Below are positions 17,255 to 27,600 of a DNA stretch of 49,881 nucleotides, one piece after another. This stretch comes from Clostridia bacterium (lineage in GTDB: Bacteria > Bacillota > Clostridia > Oscillospirales > CAG-272). The notes under the pieces are model-generated. The model saw only the letters and a list, made by a program, of their open reading frames with translations. It ran no database searches and was not told where the DNA came from. The translations under genes and the position numbers were made by a program. Location of the stretch: positions 1 to 49,881 of the forward strand of contig JAFTOG010000032.1 in NCBI GenBank assembly GCA_017451485.1, written 5' to 3'. Numbering within the stretch: the first letter of the stretch is position 1; each line of letters begins with the position of its first letter.

Positions 17255-17280
17255 ATTACTTGCAAAATGGAGGAATTCTT

Positions 17281-20200
17281 ATGAAAGCAAAAGCGAGAAA
17301 ACTGCTGGCGTTAGTTTTGTGTCTCATTATGCTTATGGGTACAATGATAACGACAGTGTCCGCAGCTTCGAACGGAAAGGCAAGCTCGGGTAAAAGTACA
17401 ACATCTATTGATGATGTTACTGATATCCTGAATGCTATGTCATATTCCCAGTACATAGCGAAGTATGCGAACAAGGAAAAGGGCAAGGAGATTATTGATA
17501 TTCCCGTGCTCGATTACAGTGCAGAGGATACCACAGCTGATGTTTATGAAAAGGACAATCACTATGGTGTTGACGATGCACTTTATATTCCTGAGGTAGG
17601 TAGTGTAACCTGGAAATTCGAGGTTCCCAGCGATGCACTTTACACTATCCAGATTGAATACTGCCAGACTACAGGTAAGACAAACTCTATTGAGAGAGTA
17701 TTCTATCTAAACGGCGACGTTCCTTTTTCCGGAGCCCGTTCGGTAATTCTTTCTAAAACATGGAAGTATGTTTACCAGAATGTTGATGGCAAGGACAGCT
17801 TCAAGCAGGATATTAACGGAAACGATATTCGCCCGTCTCTTGTTGAAGATCCTAAGTGGACCACATACACACTTTCCGACTCCAAGGGCTATTATATAGA
17901 TCCCTATGAGTTCTATTTTGAGGCAGGTGAGAACAGTATTACTCTTGATGGATCAAGAGAAGCGGTTGTTATCAAGTCAATTAAGCTTGTTCCGGCAAAA
18001 GAGCTTGTTTCTTATGCTGACTATGTGAAGCAGTATGAGGGTAAGGACAATGCAACCGGTGCAGGTGTTATCGGCAAGATCGAGGGTGAAAATCCTGTAA
18101 ATGTTTCCAATGTTACAGTATATCCCGTTTACGACAGAACATCCAGTATCACAAGCGGTCTTACAGGTCCTCAGTCTGCTAAGGTAACCAAGTACAACAC
18201 AATCGGTGGTACACAGTGGCAGAATGTTGGTGAATGGGTTGAATATGAGATAGAGGTTCCAGCAGGTAAGGCAGGCTTCTACAACATCGCCATCAGATAT
18301 AAGCAGAATCTTCTCAGCGGTATGTTCGTTTCAAGAAGGGTTTATATTGACGGTAAGGTTCCGTTTGACGAAGCTAACTACTGTAACTTCAACTACAGTG
18401 ATGACTGGGAGGTAAGAAATCTCGGTAACGGCGATACAGACTATAAGTTCTACCTGTCCGAAGGTAAGCACGTTATCAGATTCGAGGTTGTTCTCGGTGA
18501 CATGGGTGAGCAGATAGAGCAGGTAAGCGAATCTCTTACGGTTATCAACAACTGCTACCTTGAAATTCTTAAGCTTACAGGTAGTACCCCTGACGAGGAC
18601 CGTTCATACGGCTTCTCCAGAGTAATGCCTGATGTTATCACATCCTTGATGGAAGAGTCCCAGAGACTTGAGAGAGTATACACATACCTTACAGAAACAA
18701 CAGGTCTTGAGGGTGAGCAGACAGCTACTCTTCAGCAGCTCTTCAATCTTCTCCGTAAGATGGCGAGTGACGAGGACGAGATAGCTAAGAATCTTGAAAC
18801 ACTCAAATCCCAGATCGGTAACCTTGGTACATGGATTAACACAGCCAAGACACAGCCTCTTCAGGTTGACTATATTCAGATCCAGAGCACAGATGAGGAG
18901 CTTCCAAGGAGCGATGGAAACTTCTTTGAGTCACTTTGGTATGAAATCAAGCTTTTCTACTACAGCTTTATTGTAGACTATAACTCACTCGGCGTTTCTG
19001 CCGATTCAGGCTCAGAGCCTGTAGAGGTTTGGATCACAACAGTTGCCAATGCAACAGGTCGTGACCAGGCTCAGATCATAAGAAGCCTCATAGAAAATAA
19101 GTTTACACCGGAAACGGGTGTATCGGCAAGCATTAAGCTTGTAGCTTCGGGAACTCTGCTGCCGTCGGTGCTTGCGGGAGTTGGTCCCGATGTATCCCTG
19201 TTTGAAGGAAGCACATCGATTATTGACTATGCTCTGAGAAGTGCTGCGATGCCACTGAATGAGTTTGTAGCTGAGGATCCCGAGGTTCTTCAAAACTTCC
19301 CTGCGGCGGCAATTGAGCCCTTGATCCTTTACGGATATGAGGAAGAAAAAGACGCTAATGACAATCCTACCGGCAGATATATTAAATCGGAAACCCTTTA
19401 CGGTCTTCCCGATAAGCTTGACTTCTCAATGATGTTCTACCGTAAGGATATTCTTGCAGACCTGGGTCTCGAGATACCAAAGACATGGGACGACCTTCTT
19501 GCAATGATTCCTATTCTCCAGTACAACAACATGGAAATCGGTATCCAGAAGGATATCTACACATTTATACATCAGAGTGGAAACCAGGTATACGCTAATG
19601 ACGGTATGGAAATCAACTTTGACAATGTAGGCGTACTTAAGTCCTTTACAAGACTTTGTAATATGTTTACACAGTATTCGTTGCCATATCAGTACGACTT
19701 TGCTAACCGTTTCAGAACGGGTGAAATGCCTATCGGTATCGCATCCTACGGTATGTGTAACCAGCTTGATGTATTCGCAACAGAAATTTCCGGTCTTTGG
19801 GGCTTTGTTCCGATTCCCGGTTATGAATATGTAGATCAGTACGGTAATGTAGTAATCGACAATACTTCAAATGCGGGAGTATCCGGCTGCCTGATGCTTA
19901 AGGGCTGTGATAATCCTGAAAACGCATGGGAGTTTATGAAGTGGTATACAGGAAGAGATTTCCAGGTTAACTACTCCAACGAGATAGTTGCTCTTATGGG
20001 TATTTCCGCAAGACCCATGGTTGCTAACATTGAGGCTATTTACGAGCTTCCTTGGACCAACGAGGAGGCAGCAAATATCAGAGCTCAGATGGATAACCTT
20101 AAGGGTGTTCCCAGCCATCCCGGTAGCTACTACCTCGCAAGATATATAGACTTCGCATTCCTTGCATCTTATAACGATGGAGCAGATCCGTCAGACGCAT

Positions 20201-20364
20201 TGCTCGGCTATGTAAATACTATCAATAAGGAGCTTACAAGAAAGCGTACAGAGTTCGGTATGCTTACAATGGACGATATAAAGGATATGGGTTATGAATC
20301 CGTTGCAGAATTTGAAGCAGCCAACCGTGGTAAGATAGTATACAAAAAATTGCCCGGCAGATAA
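17281..20364 (+). CDS. giant ABC-type solute-binding protein with carbohydrate-binding-like modules
   Basis: The protein has 1027 residues, more than twice the usual ~430. Residues 1-30 are a Sec signal peptide ending TTVSA with no lipobox Cys. Two beta-sandwich modules (~53-240 and ~243-427) share the pattern of CBM6/CBM35-like domains, for example WKFEVPSDALYTIQI and VEYEIEVPAGKAGFYNIAI. A helical linker (~440-520) and an aromatic segment (~545-565) precede a family 1 solute-binding domain (~580-990: VGPDVSLFEG, YGLPDKLDFSMMFYRKDIL, NAWEFMKWYTG). It should capture glycans at the cell surface for the permeases. The start at 17281 follows TGGAGG; an upstream frame from 17083 is not credible. 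First gene of a seven-gene operon. Confidence 0.85.
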   Translation: MKAKARKLLALVLCLIMLMGTMITTVSAASNGKASSGKSTTSIDDVTDILNAMSYSQYIAKYANKEKGKEIIDIPVLDYSAEDTTADVYEKDNHYGVDDALYIPEVGSVTWKFEVPSDALYTIQIEYCQTTGKTNSIERVFYLNGDVPFSGARSVILSKTWKYVYQNVDGKDSFKQDINGNDIRPSLVEDPKWTTYTLSDSKGYYIDPYEFYFEAGENSITLDGSREAVVIKSIKLVPAKELVSYADYVKQYEGKDNATGAGVIGKIEGENPVNVSNVTVYPVYDRTSSITSGLTGPQSAKVTKYNTIGGTQWQNVGEWVEYEIEVPAGKAGFYNIAIRYKQNLLSGMFVSRRVYIDGKVPFDEANYCNFNYSDDWEVRNLGNGDTDYKFYLSEGKHVIRFEVVLGDMGEQIEQVSESLTVINNCYLEILKLTGSTPDEDRSYGFSRVMPDVITSLMEESQRLERVYTYLTETTGLEGEQTATLQQLFNLLRKMASDEDEIAKNLETLKSQIGNLGTWINTAKTQPLQVDYIQIQSTDEELPRSDGNFFESLWYEIKLFYYSFIVDYNSLGVSADSGSEPVEVWITTVANATGRDQAQIIRSLIENKFTPETGVSASIKLVASGTLLPSVLAGVGPDVSLFEGSTSIIDYALRSAAMPLNEFVAEDPEVLQNFPAAAIEPLILYGYEEEKDANDNPTGRYIKSETLYGLPDKLDFSMMFYRKDILADLGLEIPKTWDDLLAMIPILQYNNMEIGIQKDIYTFIHQSGNQVYANDGMEINFDNVGVLKSFTRLCNMFTQYSLPYQYDFANRFRTGEMPIGIASYGMCNQLDVFATEISGLWGFVPIPGYEYVDQYGNVVIDNTSNAGVSGCLMLKGCDNPENAWEFMKWYTGRDFQVNYSNEIVALMGISARPMVANIEAIYELPWTNEEAANIRAQMDNLKGVPSHPGSYYLARYIDFAFLASYNDGADPSDALLGYVNTINKELTRKRTEFGMLTMDDIKDMGYESVAEFEAANRGKIVYKKLPGR

Positions 20365-20427
20365 TCAGGGTCGATTAACAAACATTAAATAAAAAAGTCG
20401 GAAATACTGTTTAAGGAGATAATTTAG

Positions 20428-21552
20428 ATGGCAAATCAAGACAATACAAAAAACGCTGTCAATGTTCGTAAGATCTCCAAGGATGAGTTCAAAAATAGGT
20501 ATTTTGAAACATCTGCAGAGTCTGTTGCATTGGCATCGGATCTAAATGCGAATAGTACCGACGCCAAAGTTATAGCTGAAGAGCCGGTTATCGATCCTGC
20601 AACCGGTAAAAAGGTTAAAAAGGTAGTAACTGCTCGTAAGGATATGACAATGGCTCAGTGGACAATAAAAGAGATGAAGAGAAACAAGGTCGGTTACTTC
20701 ATGGTAGCACCCTTTATGCTCGTATTCACACTCTTTACACTGTTCCCGGTTTTACTTTCGTTCATACTTAGCTTTACATCATTTAATATGCTTGAGTTTG
20801 GCTGGGATATATTCATCGGAATAGAGAACTATACAAGATTGTTCTTCGATGACGATATATTCCTCCAGGCTTGTAAGAATACCTTGGTATTCGCTATGGT
20901 TACAGGTCCTATATCCTACATACTTTCATTCCTCGTTGCATGGTTCATTAATGAGCTTGCTCCGAAGATCAGAGCACTTGTAACACTTGTATTCTACGCA
21001 CCCTCATTCGGTGGTAACGCTTATCTCGTTTGGCAGACTCTCTTCCACGATGACGCTAACGGTTGGGTAAACGGTACTCTCCTTGATCTTGGTCTTATCA
21101 ACGAGCCTATCCTTTGGTTCCACGATGAGAACTACGCTATGACACTTTGTATCGTTGTTGCACTTTGGATGTCACTTGGTACTGCGTTCCTTTCCTTCAT
21201 TGCCGGTCTTCAGACTATGGACAAGAGCTTGTTCGAGGCTGCTGCCGTTGACGGAATTAAGAACAGATGGCAGGAGCTTTGGTACATCACACTTCCTCAG
21301 ATGAAGCCGCAGCTGCTCTTCGGTGCTATCACAGCTATCACAGGTTCATTCGGATTCGGTGCAGTAGTTACCGCACTTTGCGGATTCCCATCAGTTAACT
21401 ATTCATGTCACACCATCATGCACTGTCTTGATGACTATGGAAGCACAAGATGGGAGGTTGGTTATGCTTCGGCTATCGCCACCATTCTCTTCCTTATTAT
21501 GATTGGCGCTAACATGCTGGTACAGAAAATAATTTCGAAGGTAGGACAATAA
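20428..21552 (+). CDS. sugar ABC transporter permease, MalF-like (pair 1)
   Basis: The 374-residue protein has about 90 cytoplasmic residues, Lys/Asp/Ala-rich and including DPATGKKVKKVV, before six predicted membrane helices (~95-370). The ABC-binding EAA loop reads EAAAVDGIKNRWQELW (~270) followed by ITLPQMKP, the CUT1 sugar-permease form. An unusually long N-terminal tail may contact a partner. AAGGAG precedes the start and the gene sits 63 bases after the binding-protein gene. It should form a heterodimer with the product of the next gene; the ATPase must come from elsewhere. Confidence 0.9.
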   Translation: MANQDNTKNAVNVRKISKDEFKNRYFETSAESVALASDLNANSTDAKVIAEEPVIDPATGKKVKKVVTARKDMTMAQWTIKEMKRNKVGYFMVAPFMLVFTLFTLFPVLLSFILSFTSFNMLEFGWDIFIGIENYTRLFFDDDIFLQACKNTLVFAMVTGPISYILSFLVAWFINELAPKIRALVTLVFYAPSFGGNAYLVWQTLFHDDANGWVNGTLLDLGLINEPILWFHDENYAMTLCIVVALWMSLGTAFLSFIAGLQTMDKSLFEAAAVDGIKNRWQELWYITLPQMKPQLLFGAITAITGSFGFGAVVTALCGFPSVNYSCHTIMHCLDDYGSTRWEVGYASAIATILFLIMIGANMLVQKIISKVGQ

Positions 21553-21553
21553 T

Positions 21554-22435
21554 ATGCAAAAAACTCAAAAAATGAGAATAAGAAACCATCAAGTTGTCCT
21601 TAACCGTTCGGTAGGTGGCGACGCAGGAATTTTCACATTCCTTGCTATCATGGGCTTCTTTATGTTCTTGCCTATGGTATATGTTATCATGCAGTCTCTT
21701 AAGCCACTTGATGAGTTATTTATCTTCCCTCCAAGATTCTGGGTAGAGAAGCCTACATTTGGTAACTTCGGTAGCTTGTTCAAGCTCCTTAGCGACTCCT
21801 GGGTACCCTTCTCCAGATACATTTTCAACACAGTGTTCATTACAGCAGCAGGTGTATTCGGAAACCTTTTCTTCTCATCACTTGCAGCGTATGCACTTGC
21901 AAAGATTCCCTTCCCCGGAAGAGTTGGAATCTTTAAGATTATCAGATCATCCCTTATGTTTACAGCTACTGTAACAGCAATTGCAAACTTCCTTACACTT
22001 TCTAAATTAGGTTTGCTCGACAACCACCTTGCTATCATTATTCCTGCATGGGGTTCAACACTCGGTCTTTACCTTATGAAGCAGTTTATGGATTCTTCAA
22101 TTACCGATACAGTTCTTGAGAGTGCACGACTCGACGGATGCAGCGAGCTTAAAACATTCTGGGTAATTGCGATGCCTATGGTTAAGCCTGCTTGGCTTAC
22201 ACTTATCATCTACTCCTTCCAGGGACTCTGGAATGCAGGTGCTTCCGTATATATTTACAGTGAAGAGCTTAAGACACTTAACTATGCTATCGGTCAGATC
22301 ACATCAGGTGGTATTGCCCGTGCAGGTGCATCTGCTGCCGGTACAGTTATTATGATGATTGTTCCTATTCTCGTATTCATTATTTCACAGAGTAATATCA
22401 TTGAGACCATGGGATCCAGTGGTATGAAGGATTAA
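21554..22435 (+). CDS. sugar ABC transporter permease, MalG-like (pair 1)
   Basis: This 293-residue inner-membrane protein has six predicted helices and the EAA loop ESARLDGCSELKTFW (~189) followed by VIAMPMVKPAW. The short N-terminal tail is basic. It starts one base after the stop of the MalF-like gene, the usual spacing for a coupled permease pair. Family and length are typical of CUT1 systems for di- and oligosaccharides. Confidence 0.9.
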   Translation: MQKTQKMRIRNHQVVLNRSVGGDAGIFTFLAIMGFFMFLPMVYVIMQSLKPLDELFIFPPRFWVEKPTFGNFGSLFKLLSDSWVPFSRYIFNTVFITAAGVFGNLFFSSLAAYALAKIPFPGRVGIFKIIRSSLMFTATVTAIANFLTLSKLGLLDNHLAIIIPAWGSTLGLYLMKQFMDSSITDTVLESARLDGCSELKTFWVIAMPMVKPAWLTLIIYSFQGLWNAGASVYIYSEELKTLNYAIGQITSGGIARAGASAAGTVIMMIVPILVFIISQSNIIETMGSSGMKD

Positions 22436-22444
22436 GGAGGATTT

Positions 22445-24616
22445 ATGAAGAAAGTAACAAGAATATTAGTATTCGTAATGATGCTCCTTATGGTGTTCCC
22501 GATTGCGATATCAGCTATCGTACCCTACGAGTCATACACCTACGACATCGACGGATTTACGGTACCATCGCCTCACGCATATGTTCCCGATATCCTTGTA
22601 GACTCTGCTTATATAGGCGAGCTTGCAGGAGGTCTTGATATTCCCTTGAATGGACCTACAGATATCGAGGCAGACTCTGAGGGAAATGTGTACATTACAG
22701 ATAACGGTAATAACAGAATAGTTGTTCTCGACAAGGACTACAGACTTAAATATGTTATTGATGAATTTGTAAACTCCAATGGAGTTGACGATGGCTTCAA
22801 TAATCCTGCCAGCACATTTGTAGTAGAGAACGGCGATTACAAGGGTCTTTATGTATGTGATACAGCAAACTCCAGACTCCTTGTATTCGATCAGCACACT
22901 GGCAAGATCGTTCGTGAAATTAACAAGCCCAAAACAACACTTTATTCAGACGGTAAATACTCTCCTGTAAGCTGCGTAGTTGACAAGTACGGTCGAATCT
23001 ATGTAGCAGCGAACGACAGAACAGAGGGTATCATGGTTATGACCTCTGAGGGAAAGCTCATTAACTTTATCGGTGCTCCTAAGGTAACTGTAACAGCTGC
23101 CGAGGCTCTCCGTAATATGCTCAGCTCCAAGGCTGATGAGCTTAACACAAACATTGCTACAACATTCGTAAACCTTGACCTTGATCAGGCGTCACAGGAG
23201 TTTGTATACGGTACATGTATCTTTAATAAGGATGAGGAAGAGAACCAGATTGCGGCTATCACCTCTAAGGACGGTACATATTCACCTACAAGACTTCTTA
23301 ATGCAAAGGGTAAGGATATTATGAAGCGTAACGGCTTCTTCCTTCCTGCAGGTGAGGTTGACATTATTACAGAGGAGCTTTCCTCCAGCACGGAGATTCC
23401 CGCAGGTCCCTCCCAGGTAAAGGATATTGCCAGCGGTCCTAACGGCGTTTGGTCAATTATTGACTCCAACCGTTGTAAGGTTTATACATATGATAACGAC
23501 GGTAACCTTCTTTACATCTTCGGTGATATCGGTGACCAGCTCGGTAACCTCCAGAGAGGCGGTTCTCAGGCTATAACATATCAGGGCTCCAAGATTCTCG
23601 TTCTTGATATTAAGACAAACTCGTTCACAGTATACCGTAGAACAGAGTACGGAAATCTTCTTGATGAGGCTATCAGCCTTCAGAACTCCAGTGAGTATGA
23701 CCTCGCTATTGAAAAGTGGGAGGATGTACTTGCAAGAAACAACAACTTCGATACAGCTTATGTTGCTATCGGTAAGGCTCTCCACAGAGAGGGCAGATAC
23801 TCCGAGGCTATCGGATATTTTGAAACAGCTTTTGATGTAGAAAACTATGCTACAACCTTCAAAGAGGTTCGTAAAGAGGTTATGGAGGTTTGGTTTATCC
23901 CCATGATCGTTGGCATCGTTGCATTGTTCATGCTTATTGGTAAGGCTTTTGGCTGGGTCGGTAAGGTTAACAAGGCGGCACAGTTCAAGAGTGGTAGAAG
24001 AACACTTAAAGAAGAGCTTTGCTACGGTATGCACATCATCTTCCATCCATTTGACGGATATTGGGATTTGAAGCACGAGCAGAGAGGTTCTATAAGAGCA
24101 TCACTTATCTACATTATAGTAACAATATTGGCATTCCACTATCAGTCCATGGGTACGGGCTTCTATCAGAATCCCCAGGGTTATTATAACTCGATATTTA
24201 TGACTGCAACATCAATTATCATTCCCGTTGTTCTTTGGGTAATCGGTAACTGGTGCTTCACAACATTGTTTGACGGTGAAGGAAATATGAAGCATATCTT
24301 TATGGCTACATCATACGCCCTCTTCCCGTTGCCCTTGTTCGTAGTCGTTTCCACAATTCTTACTAATGTATTGGTTGGTGACGAGGCACAGATCGCTACA
24401 ATGCTTGTAACACTTGCCTTCGTATGGCTTGCATTCCTTGTAATCTTCGGTATGCAGACAATCCACAACTTCTCCACAGGTAAGAACATCGTAATGGTAA
24501 TTTGTACGCTTGTAGGTATGATATTCATCGTATTCGTAGCGTTGCTCTTTACAACCCTCGCATCAAAGATGATCAGCTTCATTGGAACATTGATAGATGA
24601 AATTACATTCAGGTAA
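22445..24616 (+). CDS. membrane protein with NHL propeller, TPR and Yip1-like domains
   Basis: This 723-residue protein has a signal peptide (1-25), then an extracellular beta-propeller (~45-400) with NHL repeats such as GPTDIEADSEGNVYITDNG and GLYVCDTANSRLLVFD. Two TPR-like helical repeats follow (~405-475, SEYDLAIEKWEDVLARN and GRYSEAIGYFETAF). The C-terminus (~482-720) has five or six hydrophobic helices resembling a Yip1 domain. It lies between the two permease pairs, nine bases after the first with AAGGAGG before its ATG. It looks like a surface scaffold or sensor tied to the transporter; no enzymatic motif is visible. The topology places propeller and TPRs outside the membrane. Confidence 0.8.
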   Translation: MKKVTRILVFVMMLLMVFPIAISAIVPYESYTYDIDGFTVPSPHAYVPDILVDSAYIGELAGGLDIPLNGPTDIEADSEGNVYITDNGNNRIVVLDKDYRLKYVIDEFVNSNGVDDGFNNPASTFVVENGDYKGLYVCDTANSRLLVFDQHTGKIVREINKPKTTLYSDGKYSPVSCVVDKYGRIYVAANDRTEGIMVMTSEGKLINFIGAPKVTVTAAEALRNMLSSKADELNTNIATTFVNLDLDQASQEFVYGTCIFNKDEEENQIAAITSKDGTYSPTRLLNAKGKDIMKRNGFFLPAGEVDIITEELSSSTEIPAGPSQVKDIASGPNGVWSIIDSNRCKVYTYDNDGNLLYIFGDIGDQLGNLQRGGSQAITYQGSKILVLDIKTNSFTVYRRTEYGNLLDEAISLQNSSEYDLAIEKWEDVLARNNNFDTAYVAIGKALHREGRYSEAIGYFETAFDVENYATTFKEVRKEVMEVWFIPMIVGIVALFMLIGKAFGWVGKVNKAAQFKSGRRTLKEELCYGMHIIFHPFDGYWDLKHEQRGSIRASLIYIIVTILAFHYQSMGTGFYQNPQGYYNSIFMTATSIIIPVVLWVIGNWCFTTLFDGEGNMKHIFMATSYALFPLPLFVVVSTILTNVLVGDEAQIATMLVTLAFVWLAFLVIFGMQTIHNFSTGKNIVMVICTLVGMIFIVFVALLFTTLASKMISFIGTLIDEITFR

Positions 24617-24630
24617 AGGAGAATAAGCTT

Positions 24631-27600
24631 ATGAAAAAGAAAATAACAGCAATAATCCTTGCCGTGATTATGATTTTATCCACATTCGGTACAATGGGTA
24701 TATCAGCTGCAACGGCAACAAAGGTAAATGTAAGCACTGTAATAAACGATGTCAGATATCAGGATGAGCTTATTGCTTGGGAAAATATGACTGTTGTTCC
24801 CAGCTCCGCTACATCAAAGTTTGAGCTTCGTATAGATGAAGAATCACTTACAGTAGCTATTAGAAATAAGAAAACAGGAGAGATAATGCTCTCCAACCCC
24901 TTGGGCACTATCAACGGTAAGCAACTTAGTGCTAAGGTTAACAACGAAACATATACATCTCAGTTAAAGATCGACTACAGAGGTATCTCCAGTGAGACAG
25001 GTGCATCATACTACACATTCCGTGACTGTGTAAAGTATGATAATCCTCAGCACACACTTACAATCGGTACAGATACAATAACGGTCGTATACACCTTCGG
25101 TGAGCTTAACCAGGTTCCCTGTCTTCCCGAGGCACTCAGATACGACGATATGCAGCTGATCCTTCAGGACCTCAGAGACCACGGTTATTCCGAATATCAG
25201 ATTGATACATTTAAGAGCTATTACGATTACTACAGTATTACTCTTACAGAGGCTGACGAAAACGGAGAAAGACATGAAGTAACTATTCGTGATAAGGATA
25301 GGGAAAGCTTGATTACCAAGTACGAACAGTACGGTATCAAGGAAGAAGGCTTCTACTACCTCAGAGGTACAATAGGTCTTACAAAGAGAAAAGCTAATGA
25401 GGATATGCTTAAGTCTATCAAGGTAGACGGAGAGCAGAAGTACACAGAGGAAAAGAAGTTTGAGCTTTACAAGCATATTAACTATGTAGAAGCTACATCT
25501 ACTATCCCTGTAATTACAGTTCCCCTTACATACACAGTTACCGATACAGGCTTTAAGGCTGATGTTGATGCAAGCAAGGTAACAATCAGACCTACAATGG
25601 CAAATGACGGTACAGAAAAGATTCAGTATGTTATTGACGGTATAGGTGTATTGCCCTTCTTCAATGCGGCAAATGTTAAGACAACCTCAAATGCGGATCA
25701 GACGCTTATGACCAAGGAGACTGAAACAGGTTATACCTTCATTCCTGACGGAAGCGGTGCACTCGTTAGATTCGAGGATGTTGTAAGACAGGGTGCTACA
25801 AACGATATGACCTTCAGCCTCTACGGTTCAGATAATGTTTATTACAACCTGAAGCCCAAGAACGAAGAGCAGATGACAATGCCCGTATTCGGTATGGTAA
25901 TTAATGAAAGAATACCGACAAAGGCAGACCCTGAAGTATATGAGGATACTCAGACAGGCTTCTTCGCAATTATTGAAAACGGAGATGCAGTAGCTTCTAT
26001 TACATCTTCACACAATGCAAACTATCATTCAGTATATGCTTCATTTAAGCTTTCCTCTGCGGACAGACTTAAAATGAGCAGTACAGCAACAGGTGTTGAG
26101 GGTACACTTAGCCTTAACTCCGGTGTACGCTTCAACGAGACATGCTCGGTAAACTATGTAATGCTCGATCCCAATGCTAACAGGAACTCACAGAACGAGT
26201 ATGAAACATCTTACATAGGCATGGCAAAATATTACAGAAACTACCTTGTGGAAAACGGTGATATCACAAAGATTGCCAATGTTAATGACCAGACAACACT
26301 CTTTGTAGAGGTACTCGGCTCTATGAAGGTTGAAAAGAAGATTGCTACATTCCCTGTAACAGTTAATGAAGCACTTACAACCTTTGAGCAGGTTAAGAAA
26401 ATGCAAAGAGAGCTTACCACAGGTACAGCGGTTATTACAAACAGTGCAACAGGTAAGGATGTAACTATTAAGGCGGCTGATAAGGGTGTTGGTCCTATTA
26501 ACTTTATCCTTACCGGCTTTGCAAACGAAGGACTTTCAAGCAAATATCCCACAAAGGTTAAATGGCTCGGCTCTGTTGGCGGTAAGGACGGATTCCTTGA
26601 GCTTCTCGATGATGCTAAGGCTAACGGATATGAGGTATCCCCCAACTTTGATTTCGCATATTCAACATATTTGTACGGTAGCGATAATATCAAGTACAGA
26701 ACCTACGGTGCTAAATCTCTTGACGACAGATTCGCTATGAAGCTCACATATGAGCCTGCATATCAGATGCTAAGCTATGTTGGCGGTATCGTAATTTCTG
26801 CCGGATCGTATGATTACGCATATGAGAAATTTGCTAAGGCAGTAGAGGACTATGATGACAAGATGACCAACCTTGCAGTTGGAACCTTGGGCTCAGACCT
26901 TAACTCTGACTATAACCTTGATGATGACAATGATGATGACATTCCCGATAACTTCATTTACAGAACTGAGGCAGCAAAGAAGACAGAGCAGCTTCTCAGC
27001 AAGCTTTCAATCAAGGGTGCTAACACAAATACAAACTATAAGCTTCTTGTAAGAAAGGGTAACTCCTATGCTTACAAATATGTAAATTACATTGTAGACT
27101 CAGCTCTTGACAGTAGCCGTCGTACCAACCAGTCTGAGGCAGTTCCCTTTATGGGCATGGTTCTCCATGGATATATCGTATATACCGGAGAGGCTCTCAA
27201 TATGGACGGTGACGCAGATTACGCATTCCTTAAGTCACTTGAAAACGGTGCAAACCTTTACTTCACATTGGCTTATGATAATGTAGAATATCTTAAGCTT
27301 AACTGGAGATTTGCTCAGTACTATTCTGTTGACTATAGCTTGTGGTTCGAGTATGTAGTAACAAAGTACAATGAGTACGATGCACTTATGGCTTCCAAGC
27401 AGACATCATACATTTCAGAGCACGAATTCCTCAATACAAGTGAGGGCGGTACGAAGTATAAGGTTTACAACAAGGAGACAGGTGAAGCACTTGAGAACTC
27501 CAGAGTTGTAAGAGTAGAGTACAGCAACCGTGAGGGCTTCTTCCTCAACTATAATGCTGATTACGAGGTTGTAGTTCAGTACGATATAAATAATGACGGT

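Noticed and set aside
17083..17280. Longer start for the giant binding protein
   Set aside because: It would put a non-signal sequence before a clear signal peptide and lies over the promoter; ATG-17281 has a good ribosome binding site.
17190..17280. Riboswitch in the sugar operon leader
   Set aside because: Only one short hairpin and ~85 bases; no known aptamer pattern or terminator/antiterminator pair.
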